Source: Gari tellinella
Lineage: Eukaryota > Mollusca > Bivalvia > Cardiida > Psammobiidae
DNA length: 64,000 bases
NCBI GenBank assembly: GCA_922989275.2
Contig: OV277861.1
Location: forward strand, 50,817,623 to 50,881,622
Direction of reading: 5' to 3'
The translations under genes were made by a program, and so were the position numbers. The notes below the pieces were generated by a model that worked only from the letters and a program-made list of their open reading frames with translations, had not been told where the DNA came from and searched no databases. Each line of letters begins with the position of its first letter. The first letter of the stretch is position 1. Positions 58,201 through 64,000 of the stretch are shown one piece after another.

Positions 58201-60982
58201 CCTAAGTCCAAAACATGTCGAAAATTGACATAAATTAAAATTATTTTTAAATTCCAATATCATAACATCAATGTTTAACCCCAAATGAACCTCCATACAA
58301 AATTTATTAACCCTAGCACAAATATTAAGCTTTAAAACAACCCGTCCAAAAAAAACTTTAACCTTGGCCACGCTCACGCTCACGCCCACGCTCACGCCGG
58401 GGGTATGACATTAGCTCTGCTGTTCTACAAACAGGCGAGCTAAAAATGAGTTGTCAAATTTATCAACACCCTGAAGGAGTTCTATAATCAGGGTCTTAAC
58501 TGTTTGCATAGGACAAGACTTAGTACACTTATCACCTTTGCTGGGTTTCAATAGGTTAATTAATGTCCATTACAATTTGAAATTTAATATTATACTTGGC
58601 AGATAGAAATAGATTACCTTTTTATAGGATTCTGAACAGTTGTGTGTTGTATACTGTATGTGATCATTACTGAAACCAAGAAGAAGAAAAAACTTGAATA
58701 ATGCCTGCAATACATTTGCATCAAATAAACACTATTGTAATGATCCTAAGTATTGCCAATTTGGGACAGACAGGCCTGAACAAACAGTGTAGACCTTAAT
58801 CAGACTGATCCCTATTAGGAGCAGCCTGATCAGTGAATACACTGTTTCTGTTTGCCATTCAATTTGCACCTTTGGGAAAAATACCTGAGTAATAAAAGGA
58901 AGTAGTTCAAACTTTAGGATGCTGACATCAAAGTTCTTATGTAACAGGAACAGATGCCGCTGCAAATACAACTTATAAATACAGTCTAGACTGTCTCAGC
59001 AACCCCTTATCAACAGCAACGTTTCATATCCCCTGATGTGTTTTACACTGAAAAGGTTCTGTATACAATGACTCTCTGCGAAATCCTTACAACGAGCATG
59101 ATTTTTATCTCCTGAATGGAAGTTTGATTTGGACTCCTACAAAAACTTTGGCAACGACTTTGTTGTAATGGCCGCCATTTTCCTAAACACATTTTGTATT
59201 ATAGCACTACGTCACTTAAACCACTCCTCAGACATGTATGGGTAAGTACTACGCTAGCTAAGCTGGGCAACCTACGAAAGAAGGTTTATGATCAACAAAT
59301 GACAAGAATGACTTTGAAATGAACATTTCTGTTTGTATTGCCTGAAGACAAAATGAAAGCAATCCAACTGATGGAAAAGAGGGTGAAATTTCAATCAATA
59401 GGATACAATCAAGCATATTTCTGAATATTTCAAACACATCTTTTGTTAACAGAAAATCGAGTGGCGACAGAGTTTATAATATTTTAATTGTTCGCAATAA
59501 TCTAATGTCTATCAAACTTAACTCTGCCTACATTCGCTTAAACACTTGAAAATCATATGTCAGCTGCTACTGAAAAATGGGAAATGTCGCCTAGCGTATG
59601 ACCTAATTACTCCAGTGTTTATACAGTAAGACCACGGAATTATACACTCAAGGAATTGCAAGCTAGCGCTATATTGCAAACCTCGTGAGACGCAAACGAG
59701 ACTTCACCAGACATGATAAGATCATGTCTATCGGTAGGTCAATACAATCAATGTCTGTGTTGAAGCATTGTTCATGGGTTTATACTCCCATTCATGAATT
59801 GATAGGAATGTCCACAAACTCGTTTAAATCCCTCAGATTGGGAATTTTTCAAGTCGAATTGGGAAAAACGAGTTTTGAAATGATGACAACGCAGAAATTG
59901 GGAATTTAAGTTACTAAACCGTTAGAACTGTTTATGATGGTAAACATGGTGTAAAAACTAAATCTACGCTGGGTGTGTTACTCACAGTAGACGCTGTTGC
60001 GGCCGAGACAGAGTTGATGACTTGGTAAAATCCCAAATCTTATCTATCTCTGATTACTGCCAATCAAGCTCGCGAGTGTTAAGGCAGTGATCTAGATTCA
60101 AGTTCTTCATTATCGTCTTTCTCAAGACAATTCTGTAATACTTTGAATTATGGCTCATGATTGTTTTAATTGTAGGTTTTCTATTTTATAAATGATGGTA
60201 AACAGAGTCAGACTGGGTTTGTAAACTCTTATCAATTTCAGCCGATTTTGCGATATCACGCAACATTAACCAGTCTCGATGAAGGGGCATGTATAAATCT
60301 TCGCCCGGACCGTTTCCGAAATTCGGCCGTAATCACTGGTATTGTTTTATACATACTCCCAAAAATGTCAATGGAGTTGCGTAACTTTGTTTACATTCAC
60401 GAGACCACGGAATTATAAACTTCTGTATATTTCCTTGACGAGACATTCATTGTAGCAAAAGATAAGTTGAAATATGGATGGTTTGCTATGATTTAAAGGG
60501 AAAAAGTAATTTGACAATTGGGAAATATGTTTATTTTGATTGGGAACGGGTCCGATATTTGATTTCTTTTGATTGGGAAGGGTCCGGTCGCCAAATTGGG
60601 AACGGGTCCGTTCCCCGGTACCTTTCAAAGAAGGAAAACAAACGCTGTACAATACTGAACTTACTGAAGTGACTTACCAAAATATTTCTGAGCAAGCATC
60701 ACATTTCATTGGCAAAAAGTCTGAAACAGAAATACACTCACATCAACAACATATCAAACCCAACAAGTCATTAAAACATGGTTGAACAATCTTGACAGCT
60801 ACAAAATTCCAGTTTTACCTAAAACTGCGATAAAGATTACATTTCAAAAATTGAAAACCCCACCCATCTTTACTACCCTTGTTGGAAGAAATGTTTTTTT
60901 AAGACGTTAACTGTATTAATAACATACCTAGTCGTTTACAGGCACTTTCGTGACAATGTTGTCCAAGACTTGGAAACTCCAT
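43190..60982 (-). CDS. ZFAND2B: AN1-type zinc finger protein with UIMs and CaaX box, ten exons (whole gene span)
   Basis: Ten minus-strand exons join to 843 bases, 280 residues plus stop, with all phases consistent and GT-AG borders. The first AN1 finger has Cys10, 15, 25, 28, 33, His36, His42 and Cys44. A linker carries the family motif VPVCPLCNKPIP (54-65). The second AN1 finger has Cys100, 105, 115, 118, 123, His126, His132 and Cys134. Two ubiquitin-interacting motifs follow: DQALALALQQSMA (211-223) and EEEDLLLAQALAASEEE (239-255). The protein ends in a CaaX box, Cys-Glu-Ile-Ser. Mammalian ZFAND2B (AIRAPL) has this order and is a prenylated, ubiquitin- and proteasome/p97-associated protein of the ER surface; its paralogue ZFAND2A lacks the UIMs and lipid anchor. 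This identification rests on visible motifs. I did not see a clear p97-binding VIM. Nearly every intron is full of MITEs, yet no exon is interrupted. Confidence 0.95.
43708..43953. mobile_element. Family-A MITE in ZFAND2B intron 9
   Basis: TTAACCCATAACTCCATAGA ... GGAGTAAAGGGTTAA; core AGAATGCACTTTCAGGTGCATTCT. Confidence 0.82.
44227..44422. mobile_element. Family-G MITE in ZFAND2B intron 9
   Basis: CAGGGCTCCAGATAAGAG ... TTATCAGCTGGTGCTCTG, hairpin ATTAGAATCGTCTCTTCGAG perfect. AATTAA flanks both ends. Confidence 0.85.
44461..44702. mobile_element. Family-A MITE, diverged
   Basis: TTAACCGTTTGCTCCTTAGA ... GGAGTAACAGGTTAA; the hairpin carries several mismatches (GCAGGGTGGGCCTTATGGTG). Confidence 0.7.
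44891..45152. mobile_element. Family-B MITE with an internal 35-base duplication
   Basis: TTAACCCATTTGCGCCCAGT ... GGGCACAAATGGGTTTAA. The segment TTGGATTAGTCCATTTTTTA-TCAAAGGGATGCC occurs twice in a row, unlike the other B copies. Confidence 0.88.
45362..45600. mobile_element. Family-A MITE
   Basis: CAACCCTTTCCCTTATAGAA ... GGGAAATGGGTTAA; core AGAATGCGCCATATGGCGCATTCT. Confidence 0.82.
45597..45827. mobile_element. Family-A MITE, head to tail with the previous copy
   Basis: It shares the TTAA at 45597-45600 with the preceding element. Core AGAATGCACCTTAAGGCAAATTCT; right end GGTTATTGGTTAA. Confidence 0.75.
46355..46604. mobile_element. Fam-1 MITE in ZFAND2B intron 9
   Basis: Complete, with TA duplication and the usual CCGGGTAACCCGG hairpin. 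Confidence 0.92.
46609..47500 (+). mobile_element. hAT transposon remnant, internally deleted
   Basis: It runs from TAGAGGTGTAACGATAGG to CCTCGATAGTCACTCCTA. The outer eight bases are imperfect inverted repeats, flanked by TGTAGCAG and GTTAGCAG, a likely worn 8-base hAT duplication. ACGATAGT/ACTATCG words fill both subterminal regions. Only a BED-finger fragment remains of the transposase. Confidence 0.75.
47112..47411 (+). pseudogene. BED zinc-finger fragment of a hAT transposase
   Basis: From an ATG the frame reads MADEVEIVDNKKGKAAVWQH then FGFVK, a Cys-x2-Cys pair (CRNCN), a TAA at 47262, and then FDHMKRKH, giving the His-x4-His half. This is the DNA-binding BED finger of ZBED/hAT transposases. 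It is broken by one in-frame stop and runs to TAA at 47409. The catalytic region is absent. Confidence 0.8.
47520..47768. mobile_element. Family-C MITE, intact
   Basis: TTAACCCTTTGAACCCTAGT ... GGGAGGAAAGGGTTAA. The hairpin AGAGGGCTCCGAAAGGAGCC with CTGATCAGGGTCTTCACTG is the best copy in the window. Confidence 0.9.
48184..48388. mobile_element. Family-G MITE, hairpin half lost
   Basis: CAGGGCTCCAGAGAAGAAGG ... CCCTGTGGAGTCCTG. The right hairpin arm is reduced. It ends 27 bases from ZFAND2B exon 9. Confidence 0.7.
48415..48499 (-). CDS. ZFAND2B: ZFAND2B exon 9 (UIM 2)
   Basis: Acceptor TGTCTTCTAG, donor AGACAG|GTGAGA. It encodes LTQEEEDLLLAQALAASEEE, a second UIM with its conserved Ser252, then ARQNANRQ. 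A family-G MITE ends 27 bases into the next intron (48388). Confidence 0.94.
48548..48736. mobile_element. Family-F MITE in ZFAND2B intron 8
   Basis: ACTTCAATATCTTGAACTCG ... GATATCTAAGTTCGACTGTA; core TTTCACAGTTAAAATGTGGC and complement. Confidence 0.8.
48945..49200. mobile_element. Family-A MITE, decayed
   Basis: TAACTCATGACCCTATAG ... TTCAGTGCAGGAATAAAT, with the core AAAGCAGAATGCACCCTAAG badly mismatched. Confidence 0.5.
49426..49505 (-). CDS. ZFAND2B: ZFAND2B exon 8 (UIM 1)
   Basis: Acceptor ATTTTTCAG, donor CAATC|GTAAGT. It encodes SNDQALALALQQSMAGSQQG: a canonical ubiquitin-interacting motif, with an acidic start, an Ala-Leu core and the invariant Ser (Ser221), followed by a Ser/Asn/Gln linker. 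Confidence 0.93.
49565..49815. mobile_element. Family-C MITE in ZFAND2B intron 7
   Basis: TTAACCCTTTGAACCCTAGT ... GGGAGGAAAGAGTTAA; hairpin AGAGGGCTCCGAAAGGAGCC perfect. It lies 60 bases upstream, in gene direction, of exon 8. Confidence 0.9.
49921..50172. mobile_element. Family-A MITE
   Basis: TTAACCCTAGCTCCCATAGA ... GGGTAATGGGTTA; core AGAATGCGCCTTAAGGCGCATTTT. Confidence 0.8.
50209..50819. mobile_element. Long-TIR element in ZFAND2B intron 7
   Basis: TACTGTCCTTTTCACTCAGC then TCTGTCACTC at the left is inverted at the right as GAGTGACAGAGCTGAGTGAA then AAGGACAGTA. The similarity extends inward for about 130 bases (ACGAACTCACATG / CATGTGAGTTCGT). The target is TA. The 350-base middle has no transposase. 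Confidence 0.8.
50844..50907 (-). CDS. ZFAND2B: ZFAND2B exon 7
   Basis: Acceptor GTTGATTACAG, donor GGATTG|GTAAGC. It is a 64-base Gln/Ala-rich helix segment (ERQQRQQQIPNAQLQAANAG). A long-TIR element ends at 50819, just 25 bases into the next intron. Confidence 0.9.
50963..51210. mobile_element. Family-A MITE in ZFAND2B intron 6
   Basis: TTAACCCATTACCCCATAAA ... GGGGTAATGGGTTA; core AGAATGCGCCTTAGGCGCATTCT. It starts 56 bases upstream of exon 7 in gene direction. Confidence 0.85.
51342..52377. mobile_element. Tc1/mariner-like non-autonomous element, 1.04 kb
   Basis: TACAGTAAACCTCGCTTATA plus ACGAACACC is inverted at AACTCGGTTATAACGTACAC-type repeats ending AAGTGAGGTTTACTGTA, with TA at both edges. 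Several internal GTTATAACCGAG words repeat near the right end. A worn family-D hairpin (about 51935-52010) is nested. No transposase frame is seen. Confidence 0.75.
53150..53395. mobile_element. Family-A MITE, hairpin tip deleted
   Basis: TTTACCTATTACTCCATAGC ... GAGGTAGTGGGATAA; the hairpin is reduced to AAAGCAGAATTCTGCTTT, a perfect 18-base palindrome. Confidence 0.7.
53523..53639 (-). CDS. ZFAND2B: ZFAND2B exon 6
   Basis: Acceptor TCTTTTTTCAG, donor AACAG|GTATAA. It encodes a Pro/Lys/Thr/Gln-rich linker (NSQPKPKSKPANTTPQQRTQ) and the SSIGRDLNR segment between the AN1 fingers and the UIMs. Confidence 0.9.
54085..54155 (+). repeat. tRNA-like A and B boxes, probable SINE head
   Basis: AGTCAGTACAGTGGTTGAC resembles an A box, and GGTTCGAGACC matches a Pol III B box 36 bases later. 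The acceptor stem does not pair, so this is not a functional tRNA. An AT-rich body follows. Confidence 0.4.
54200..55000. other. AT-rich stretch, nothing recognised
   Basis: There is no supported frame and no intact terminal repeats. A fragment of a family-A right end (CACCTATTTTCAAAACTAGA) appears at about 54975. Confidence 0.4.
55319..55569. mobile_element. Family-A MITE
   Basis: TTAACCCATTACCCCATAGC ... GGGGGAATGGTTTAA; core with GTGCCCTAAGGCAC. Confidence 0.82.
55585..55628 (+). mobile_element. Solo 3' end of a Helentron-like element
   Basis: AAAGCTCACCTTCAGCCTTC then AGCTCAGGTGAGCTAAT has the GCTCACC ... GGTGAGCTAA plan with no core repeats. It lies 29 bases from ZFAND2B exon 5. Confidence 0.55.
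55657..55817 (-). CDS. ZFAND2B: ZFAND2B exon 5 (AN1 finger 2)
   Basis: Acceptor CTCTGGTAG. I chose this over the nearby TTTACAG because the latter would put a stop in frame. Donor GCAGG|GTGAGT. The exon carries the whole second AN1 finger (VYSNKCSKKGCKVKELIPVK onward, eight Cys/His ligands) and ends in a Gly/Gln-rich tail. Confidence 0.94.
55922..56172. mobile_element. Family-A MITE nested in family E
   Basis: TTAACCCATTACCCTGTAGC ... GGGGTAATGGGTTA; core AGAATGTGCCTTTTGGCACATTCT. Its right TTAA is itself split by the Fam-1 insert. Confidence 0.85.
56171..56420. mobile_element. Fam-1 MITE inserted in the TTAA of a family-A copy
   Basis: Complete ends and TA duplication. Removing it restores GGGTTAAGCAAAG. 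Confidence 0.9.
56748..56991. mobile_element. Family-A MITE touching the ZFAND2B exon 4 donor
   Basis: TTAACCCATTACCCCATAGC ... GGGGGAAAGGGTTAA. Its end is 11 bases from the exon 4 border at 57003. Confidence 0.88.
57003..57134 (-). CDS. ZFAND2B: ZFAND2B exon 4 (inter-finger linker)
   Basis: This exon is exactly 44 codons, starting DNQVPVCPLCNKPIPLKKGQ and ending in a basic KEKRK, with donor GTAAGA. The CPLC pair and the GQHIDSDC segment are hallmarks of the ZFAND2 linker. A family-A MITE (56748-56991) begins only 11 bases into the following intron. Confidence 0.95.
57215..57286. repeat. Family-D hairpin core, ends lost
   Basis: GCAAACAGTTTGGATCCAGA with TGCCGCGTGATGCGGCG and its complement form a 34-base-arm palindrome. 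The outer parts are not clear. Confidence 0.7.
57596..58446 (+). mobile_element. Helentron-like element with ~185-base core repeats, 5'-truncated (HEL-C)
   Basis: Five units repeat CCCGTCCAAAAAACTTTAAC at about 57603, 57789, 57968, 58158 and 58338. The 3' end is GCTCTGCTGTTCTACAAACA then GGCGAGCTAAAAA. A short ACGCTCACGCCC stutter precedes the end. The small frames seen here are repeat translations. Confidence 0.7.
58618..58669 (-). CDS. ZFAND2B: ZFAND2B exon 3
   Basis: Acceptor ACTGAAA on the plus strand (TTTCAG on the gene strand), donor AAG|GTAATC. It reads NDHIQYTTHNCSESYKK and completes AN1 finger 1 with His36, His42 and Cys44. It is 52 bases long, phase 2 in and phase 0 out. Confidence 0.92.
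58980..60660. other. ZFAND2B intron 2, mostly unassigned
   Basis: No coding exon is supported here. GACCACGGAATTATA occurs at 59629 and again at 60404. ATTGGGAACGGGTCCG-like words repeat at 60540-60620. These suggest an old unrecognised repeat. Confidence 0.4.
60678..60720 (-). CDS. ZFAND2B: ZFAND2B exon 2 (43-base micro-exon)
   Basis: The acceptor is TTTCTGTTTCAG and the donor TTTTG|GTAAGT. With the flanking half-codons it reads D-FLPMKCDACSEIF-C and supplies Cys25, Cys28 and Cys33 of AN1 finger 1. Its phases fit exons 1 and 3 exactly. It is far too short to be found by ORF length. Confidence 0.92.
60928..60982 (-). CDS. ZFAND2B: ZFAND2B exon 1 (start codon)
   Basis: The exon begins ATGGAGTTTCCAAGTCTTGG, giving MEFPSLGQHC, which matches the family's N-terminal MEFPDLGKHC. 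It carries the first two zinc ligands, Cys10 and Cys15. The donor is CTAG|GTATGT, phase 1. The TTAAAACGTAG stretch just upstream is the likely 5' leader. Confidence 0.92.
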
Positions 60983-61238
60983 ATTTTAGTATTTTTGTTT
61001 TAAAACGTAGATATTTAAATAATACTGCTTGTTATTATTGTGCTAAAAAATGGTGTGTCAACATTAGGATTCTCGTTTCTATATATAGTGATCATTTCGT
61101 CATAGAGCCTCGTTTTAATCGAGAACATTCGGGAAAACCCTAGCATGACATTCTAAAATTAGGTTATGAATAAAACAAATACCCTTAGATCGTCTTAACA
61201 TTGGGACAACATACGGCTTTATCCGGATGCGGCGAATA

Positions 61239-61490
61239 TTAACCCTTTCCCTTATAGAAGCGACTTTTAGCGCATTCATTTTATTCATCCGCCAAAGAAA
61301 ATAGTTCCATTTTATACTGTCAAGAATATGTACCATAAGAAATATTTTCTATATCCTAGCAGATAGTAACTTAAAGCAGACTGAAAGTAAAGCAGAATGC
61401 GCCCTATGGCGCATTCTGCTTTACTTTTAGCCTGCTTTAATAGGTCACATATCTTAAATACTAGAAACAGGCTATGGGTTAATGGGTTAA
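61239..61490. mobile_element. Family-A MITE upstream of ZFAND2B
   Basis: TTAACCCTTTCCCTTATAGA ... GGGTTAATGGGTTAA; core AGAATGCGCCCTATGGCGCATTCT. It lies about 260 bases upstream of the start codon, so it may sit in the promoter region. Confidence 0.85.
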
Positions 61491-62417
61491 AAAAAATATC
61501 AAAAATAAAAAAAAGGCTTAAGATACGCTTTGGATACAGATACCGTTACGTTAATTTAACTCCACCGACTATACAATTATGAATGAAGAAATTAAAGGAG
61601 AGTCAAACAGGTTGAGGTTTAAAAGTTGTGTTGTTTATAGTGGGGTTTTACTGTAGTGGTCGTAATCTTGGGGTTTTCTTGTAGACTTCGTAAGATTAGA
61701 GTTTTACTCTAGTGTCCTAAACTCCTAATAGTGAGGTTTTACTGTAGTGTTTGTACTAGTGGTGCTTTACTGTAATGTCGTTATAATGGGGTTTTATTGT
61801 AGTGTTTGCAATAGTTGGGTTTTACTGCAGTGTCGTAATATTGGGGGTTTACTGTAGTGTTCATAATATTGGGATTTTATTGTAGAGTTCAAATAGTGGG
61901 GGTTTACTTAAGTGTTTGTAATATTGGGGTTTTACTGTAGAGTTCAAATAGTGGGGGTTTACTTAAGTGTTCGTAATATTGGGGGTTTACTGTAGTGTTC
62001 ATAATATTAGGATTTTATTGTAGAGTTCAAATAGTGGGGGTTTACTTAAGTGTTCATAATATTGGGATTTTATTGTAGAGTTCAAATAGTGGGGGTTTAC
62101 TGTAGTGTTCATAATATTGGGGTTTTATTGTAGAGTTCAAATAGTGGGGGTTTACTTAAGTTTTCGTAATATTGGGGTTTTACTGTAGTGTTCATAATAT
62201 TGGGGTTTTATTGTAGAGTTCAAATAGTGGGGTTTTACTTAAGTGTTCGTAATATTGGGGTTTTACTGTAGTGGTCATTAAAGAGGGAGTTTATGGTAGT
62301 GTTCATAATAGTGGGGTTTTACTGTAGTAATATTTGGGTCTTATTGTAGTTTTTGAAATACTTGGGTTTTACTGTAGTGTTTGCAATAGTATGATTTATT
62401 TTTAGTGTCGTAATAGA

Positions 62418-63648
62418 CAGGGCTGCCATTTCTCCGGATTTTTCCTGAATCTCCGGATTTTTTTCCAGTATATAGTAGCTTAAAGCAGGCTGAAAGTATA
62501 TATATAGCCTGCTTTAAGTAGTCGCATGTCAACAAAACAAGAACAAGAGCTGTCGGAGAACAGCAAAGCTCGCCTAATGAAACCTTTCTTAAATAGGTAA
62601 CTATCAATAGAAAAGTGTATCAGTAGATTCATATTCAAGCCACAGGAATATCAACATCCTAATGCAAATATATCATGTAGTATAAGTGCATTCCAACACT
62701 TACTCCATAACTAACTTTGAAATTTCAGTCCAAAAACTCTAAGTCCTCAACAGGTGAAATTTTGACTAAATTTAAACTTTTTTTTAAATTTTAACAACGC
62801 AACATCAATGTTCAACCCACAGGGCACCTCCATTCCAAATATCAGCTTCTTGATACAAATATTTCATGTAGTATTAGAGCATCACAACACTTACCCCAAA
62901 ACTTTAACCATGAGAAATCAGCCGAAAAACCTAAGTCCACAAAAGGTGTAATTTTGACTAAATTTAAACATTTTTTCAAATTTAAACTACGCAACATCAA
63001 TGTTCAACCCACAGGGCACCTCCATTCCAAATATCAGCTTCCTATTATAAATATTTCATGTAGTATTAGTGCATCACAACACTTACCCCAAAACTTTAAC
63101 CATGAGAAATCAGTCGAAAAACCTAAGTCCACAAAAGGTGTAATTTTGACTAAATTTAAACTTTTTTTCAAATTTAAACTACGCAGCATCAAAGTTCAAC
63201 CCACAGGGCACCTCCAATCCAAATATCAGCTTCCTATTATAAATATTTCATGTAGTATTAGTGCATCACAACACTTACCCCAAAACTTTAACCATGAGAA
63301 ATCAGTCGAAAAACCTAAGTCCACAAAAGGTGTAATTTTGACTAAATTTAAACTTTTTTTCAAATTTAAACTACGCAGCCTCAATGTTTAACCCACTGGG
63401 CACCTCCAATCCAAATATCAGCTTCCTAATGCAAATATTTCATGATGTATTAGTGCATTACAACACTTACCCCAAAACTTTAACCATGAAAAACCAACGC
63501 CGACGCCGGGGTGATTCCATAAGCCCCCCATTCTCCGAATAGGCGAGCTAAAAAGGCTAATGGGTAAGGGTACGATTCTTTAAATCGCACTTGAAAAATG
63601 CAGGTTTGGAAATCTTAGGATTTTTCATGTCAACTTATGGAAGCCCTG
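62418..63648. mobile_element. Family-I hAT-like MITE, split by a Helentron-like element
   Basis: It opens CAGGGCTGCCATTTCTCCGG and closes TCAACTTATGGAAGCCCTG. AATAGA flanks both outer ends. The centre keeps a shortened family-A core (CTTAAAGCAGGCTGAAAG ... GCCTGCTTTAAG). HEL-D fills 62541-63554. Confidence 0.8.
62541..63554 (+). mobile_element. Helentron-like element with ~193-base core repeats (HEL-D), nested
   Basis: The 5' end is AACAAGAGCTGTCGGAGAAC then AGCAAAGCTCGCC. Units repeat CCCAAAACTTTAACCATGAG at about 62893, 63085, 63281 and 63472. The 3' end is CCCATTCTCCGAATAGGCGAGC then TAAAAA. The 145-codon frame at 62954-63391 is only the core repeat read through. Confidence 0.78.
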
Positions 63649-64000
63649 AATAGATTGGAGTTTTATTGTAATGTTAGCATGGAGAAATCACAGATGTTAG
63701 TAATTTTGGGGTTTCACTGTAGTGTCCTTATATTTGGTTTTTATTATATAAAGTGTTCGTAATAGTTGGGTTTCCTGCAGTTTTCAAATATTGGGGTTTT
63801 ATTGTAGTGATCATAATAGTCTGGTTTAACTGTAGTGATGAACCATTGGGGTTGTACTGTAGTGTTTGTACTATTTGGGTTTTACTGTAGTGTTCGTAAT
63901 AGTTGGGTTTCCTGCAGTTTTCAAATATTTGGGTTTTATTGTAGTGATCATAATAGTCTGGTCTAACCCTTTACCTTATAGAAGCGGCTTTTAGCACATG

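Larger units (their letters stand above)
61621..63963. repeat. Minisatellite of ~28-30-base units, interrupted at 62418-63648
   Basis: Units such as GTTCGTAATATTGGGGTTTT then ACTGTAGT repeat with variation over 61621-62412 and again from 63655 to the end of the array near 63963. The unit matches the right terminal repeat of family E (AGTGGTCGTAATAGCGAGGT then TTTACTGTA). Confidence 0.85.

Noticed and set aside
57784..58395. Minus-strand frames of 112 and 73 codons with repeated segments
   Set aside because: These are the HEL-C tandem units read in reverse.
58885..58959. Minus-strand 75-base open segment with good acceptor (TATTTGCAG) and donor (CAG|GTATTT)
   Set aside because: Its phases do not fit between ZFAND2B exons 2 and 3, which already join perfectly, and it lacks the expected Cys residues.
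61621..62400. Regular ~29-base repeats that might suggest a CRISPR array
   Set aside because: There are no unique spacers, the units drift in sequence, the genome is eukaryotic and the unit derives from a MITE end.
62954..63391. 145-codon plus-strand frame with repeated KFKLFFKFKLR-type segments
   Set aside because: It is the ~193-base core repeat of HEL-D read in one frame; the unit length is nearly divisible by three, so stops are avoided by chance.

Overview
This window is nuclear DNA of an animal, most likely a bivalve mollusc. The evidence is AT-rich sequence, two spliced genes with GT-AG introns of hundreds to thousands of bases, LINE-type reverse-transcriptase relics, and a very dense population of short palindromic transposons together with tandem-core Helentron-like elements of the kind described from bivalves. 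The species is inferred from repeat style only. Nothing looks bacterial or viral.

Two genes can be reconstructed from the sequence with every intron phase agreeing. (1) On the plus strand, 20812-30255 holds a three-exon, 545-residue Golgi carbohydrate sulfotransferase. It is a type II membrane protein with a signal anchor, a long basic stem, and both PAPS-binding motifs. (2) On the minus strand, 60982-43190 holds a ten-exon, 280-residue AN1-type zinc-finger protein of the ZFAND2B/AIRAPL type, with two AN1 fingers, two ubiquitin-interacting motifs and a C-terminal CaaX box. The genes converge, with about 13 kb of repeats between their stop codons. A possible lone first exon lies at 3156-3224.

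Almost everything else is repeat. Region by region: 1-2 kb holds short degenerate repeats, a CA tract and a retroelement relic. 2-13 kb holds many miniature elements (MITEs) and LINE 3' ends. 14.0-15.3 kb is an orphan, inverted Helentron core array capped by a perfect 81-base palindrome. 17.1-18.2 kb is a large fold-back element. 20-30 kb is the sulfotransferase gene, with MITEs in its introns. 33.8-36.1 and 40.1-41.6 kb are Helentron-like elements. 43-61 kb is the ZFAND2B gene, its introns packed with MITEs, a BED-finger hAT relic and a 1-kb Tc1/mariner-type element. 61.6-64 kb is a minisatellite built from a MITE terminal repeat, split by a hAT-like MITE that is itself split by a Helentron-like element.

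For reference I name the MITE families by letter. Fam-1: TA target, ends TACAGTGGAGAATC, about 250 bp. A: TTAA target, ends TTAACCC, core AAGCAGGCTGAAAGTAAAGC. B: TTAA, ends TTAACCCATTTG, core with GTGTAGA. C: TTAA, core with GTGAAGACC. D: TTAA, core with AGTTTGGATCC. E: TA target, ends TACAGTAAAACCTC. F: TA target, ends TACAGTCGAACTTC. G and I: hAT-like, ends CAGGGCTCCAG and CAGGGCTGCCAT. The most unusual signal is that a few palindromic hairpin cores recur inside elements whose ends belong to different transposon superfamilies, as if cores and ends were exchangeable modules.
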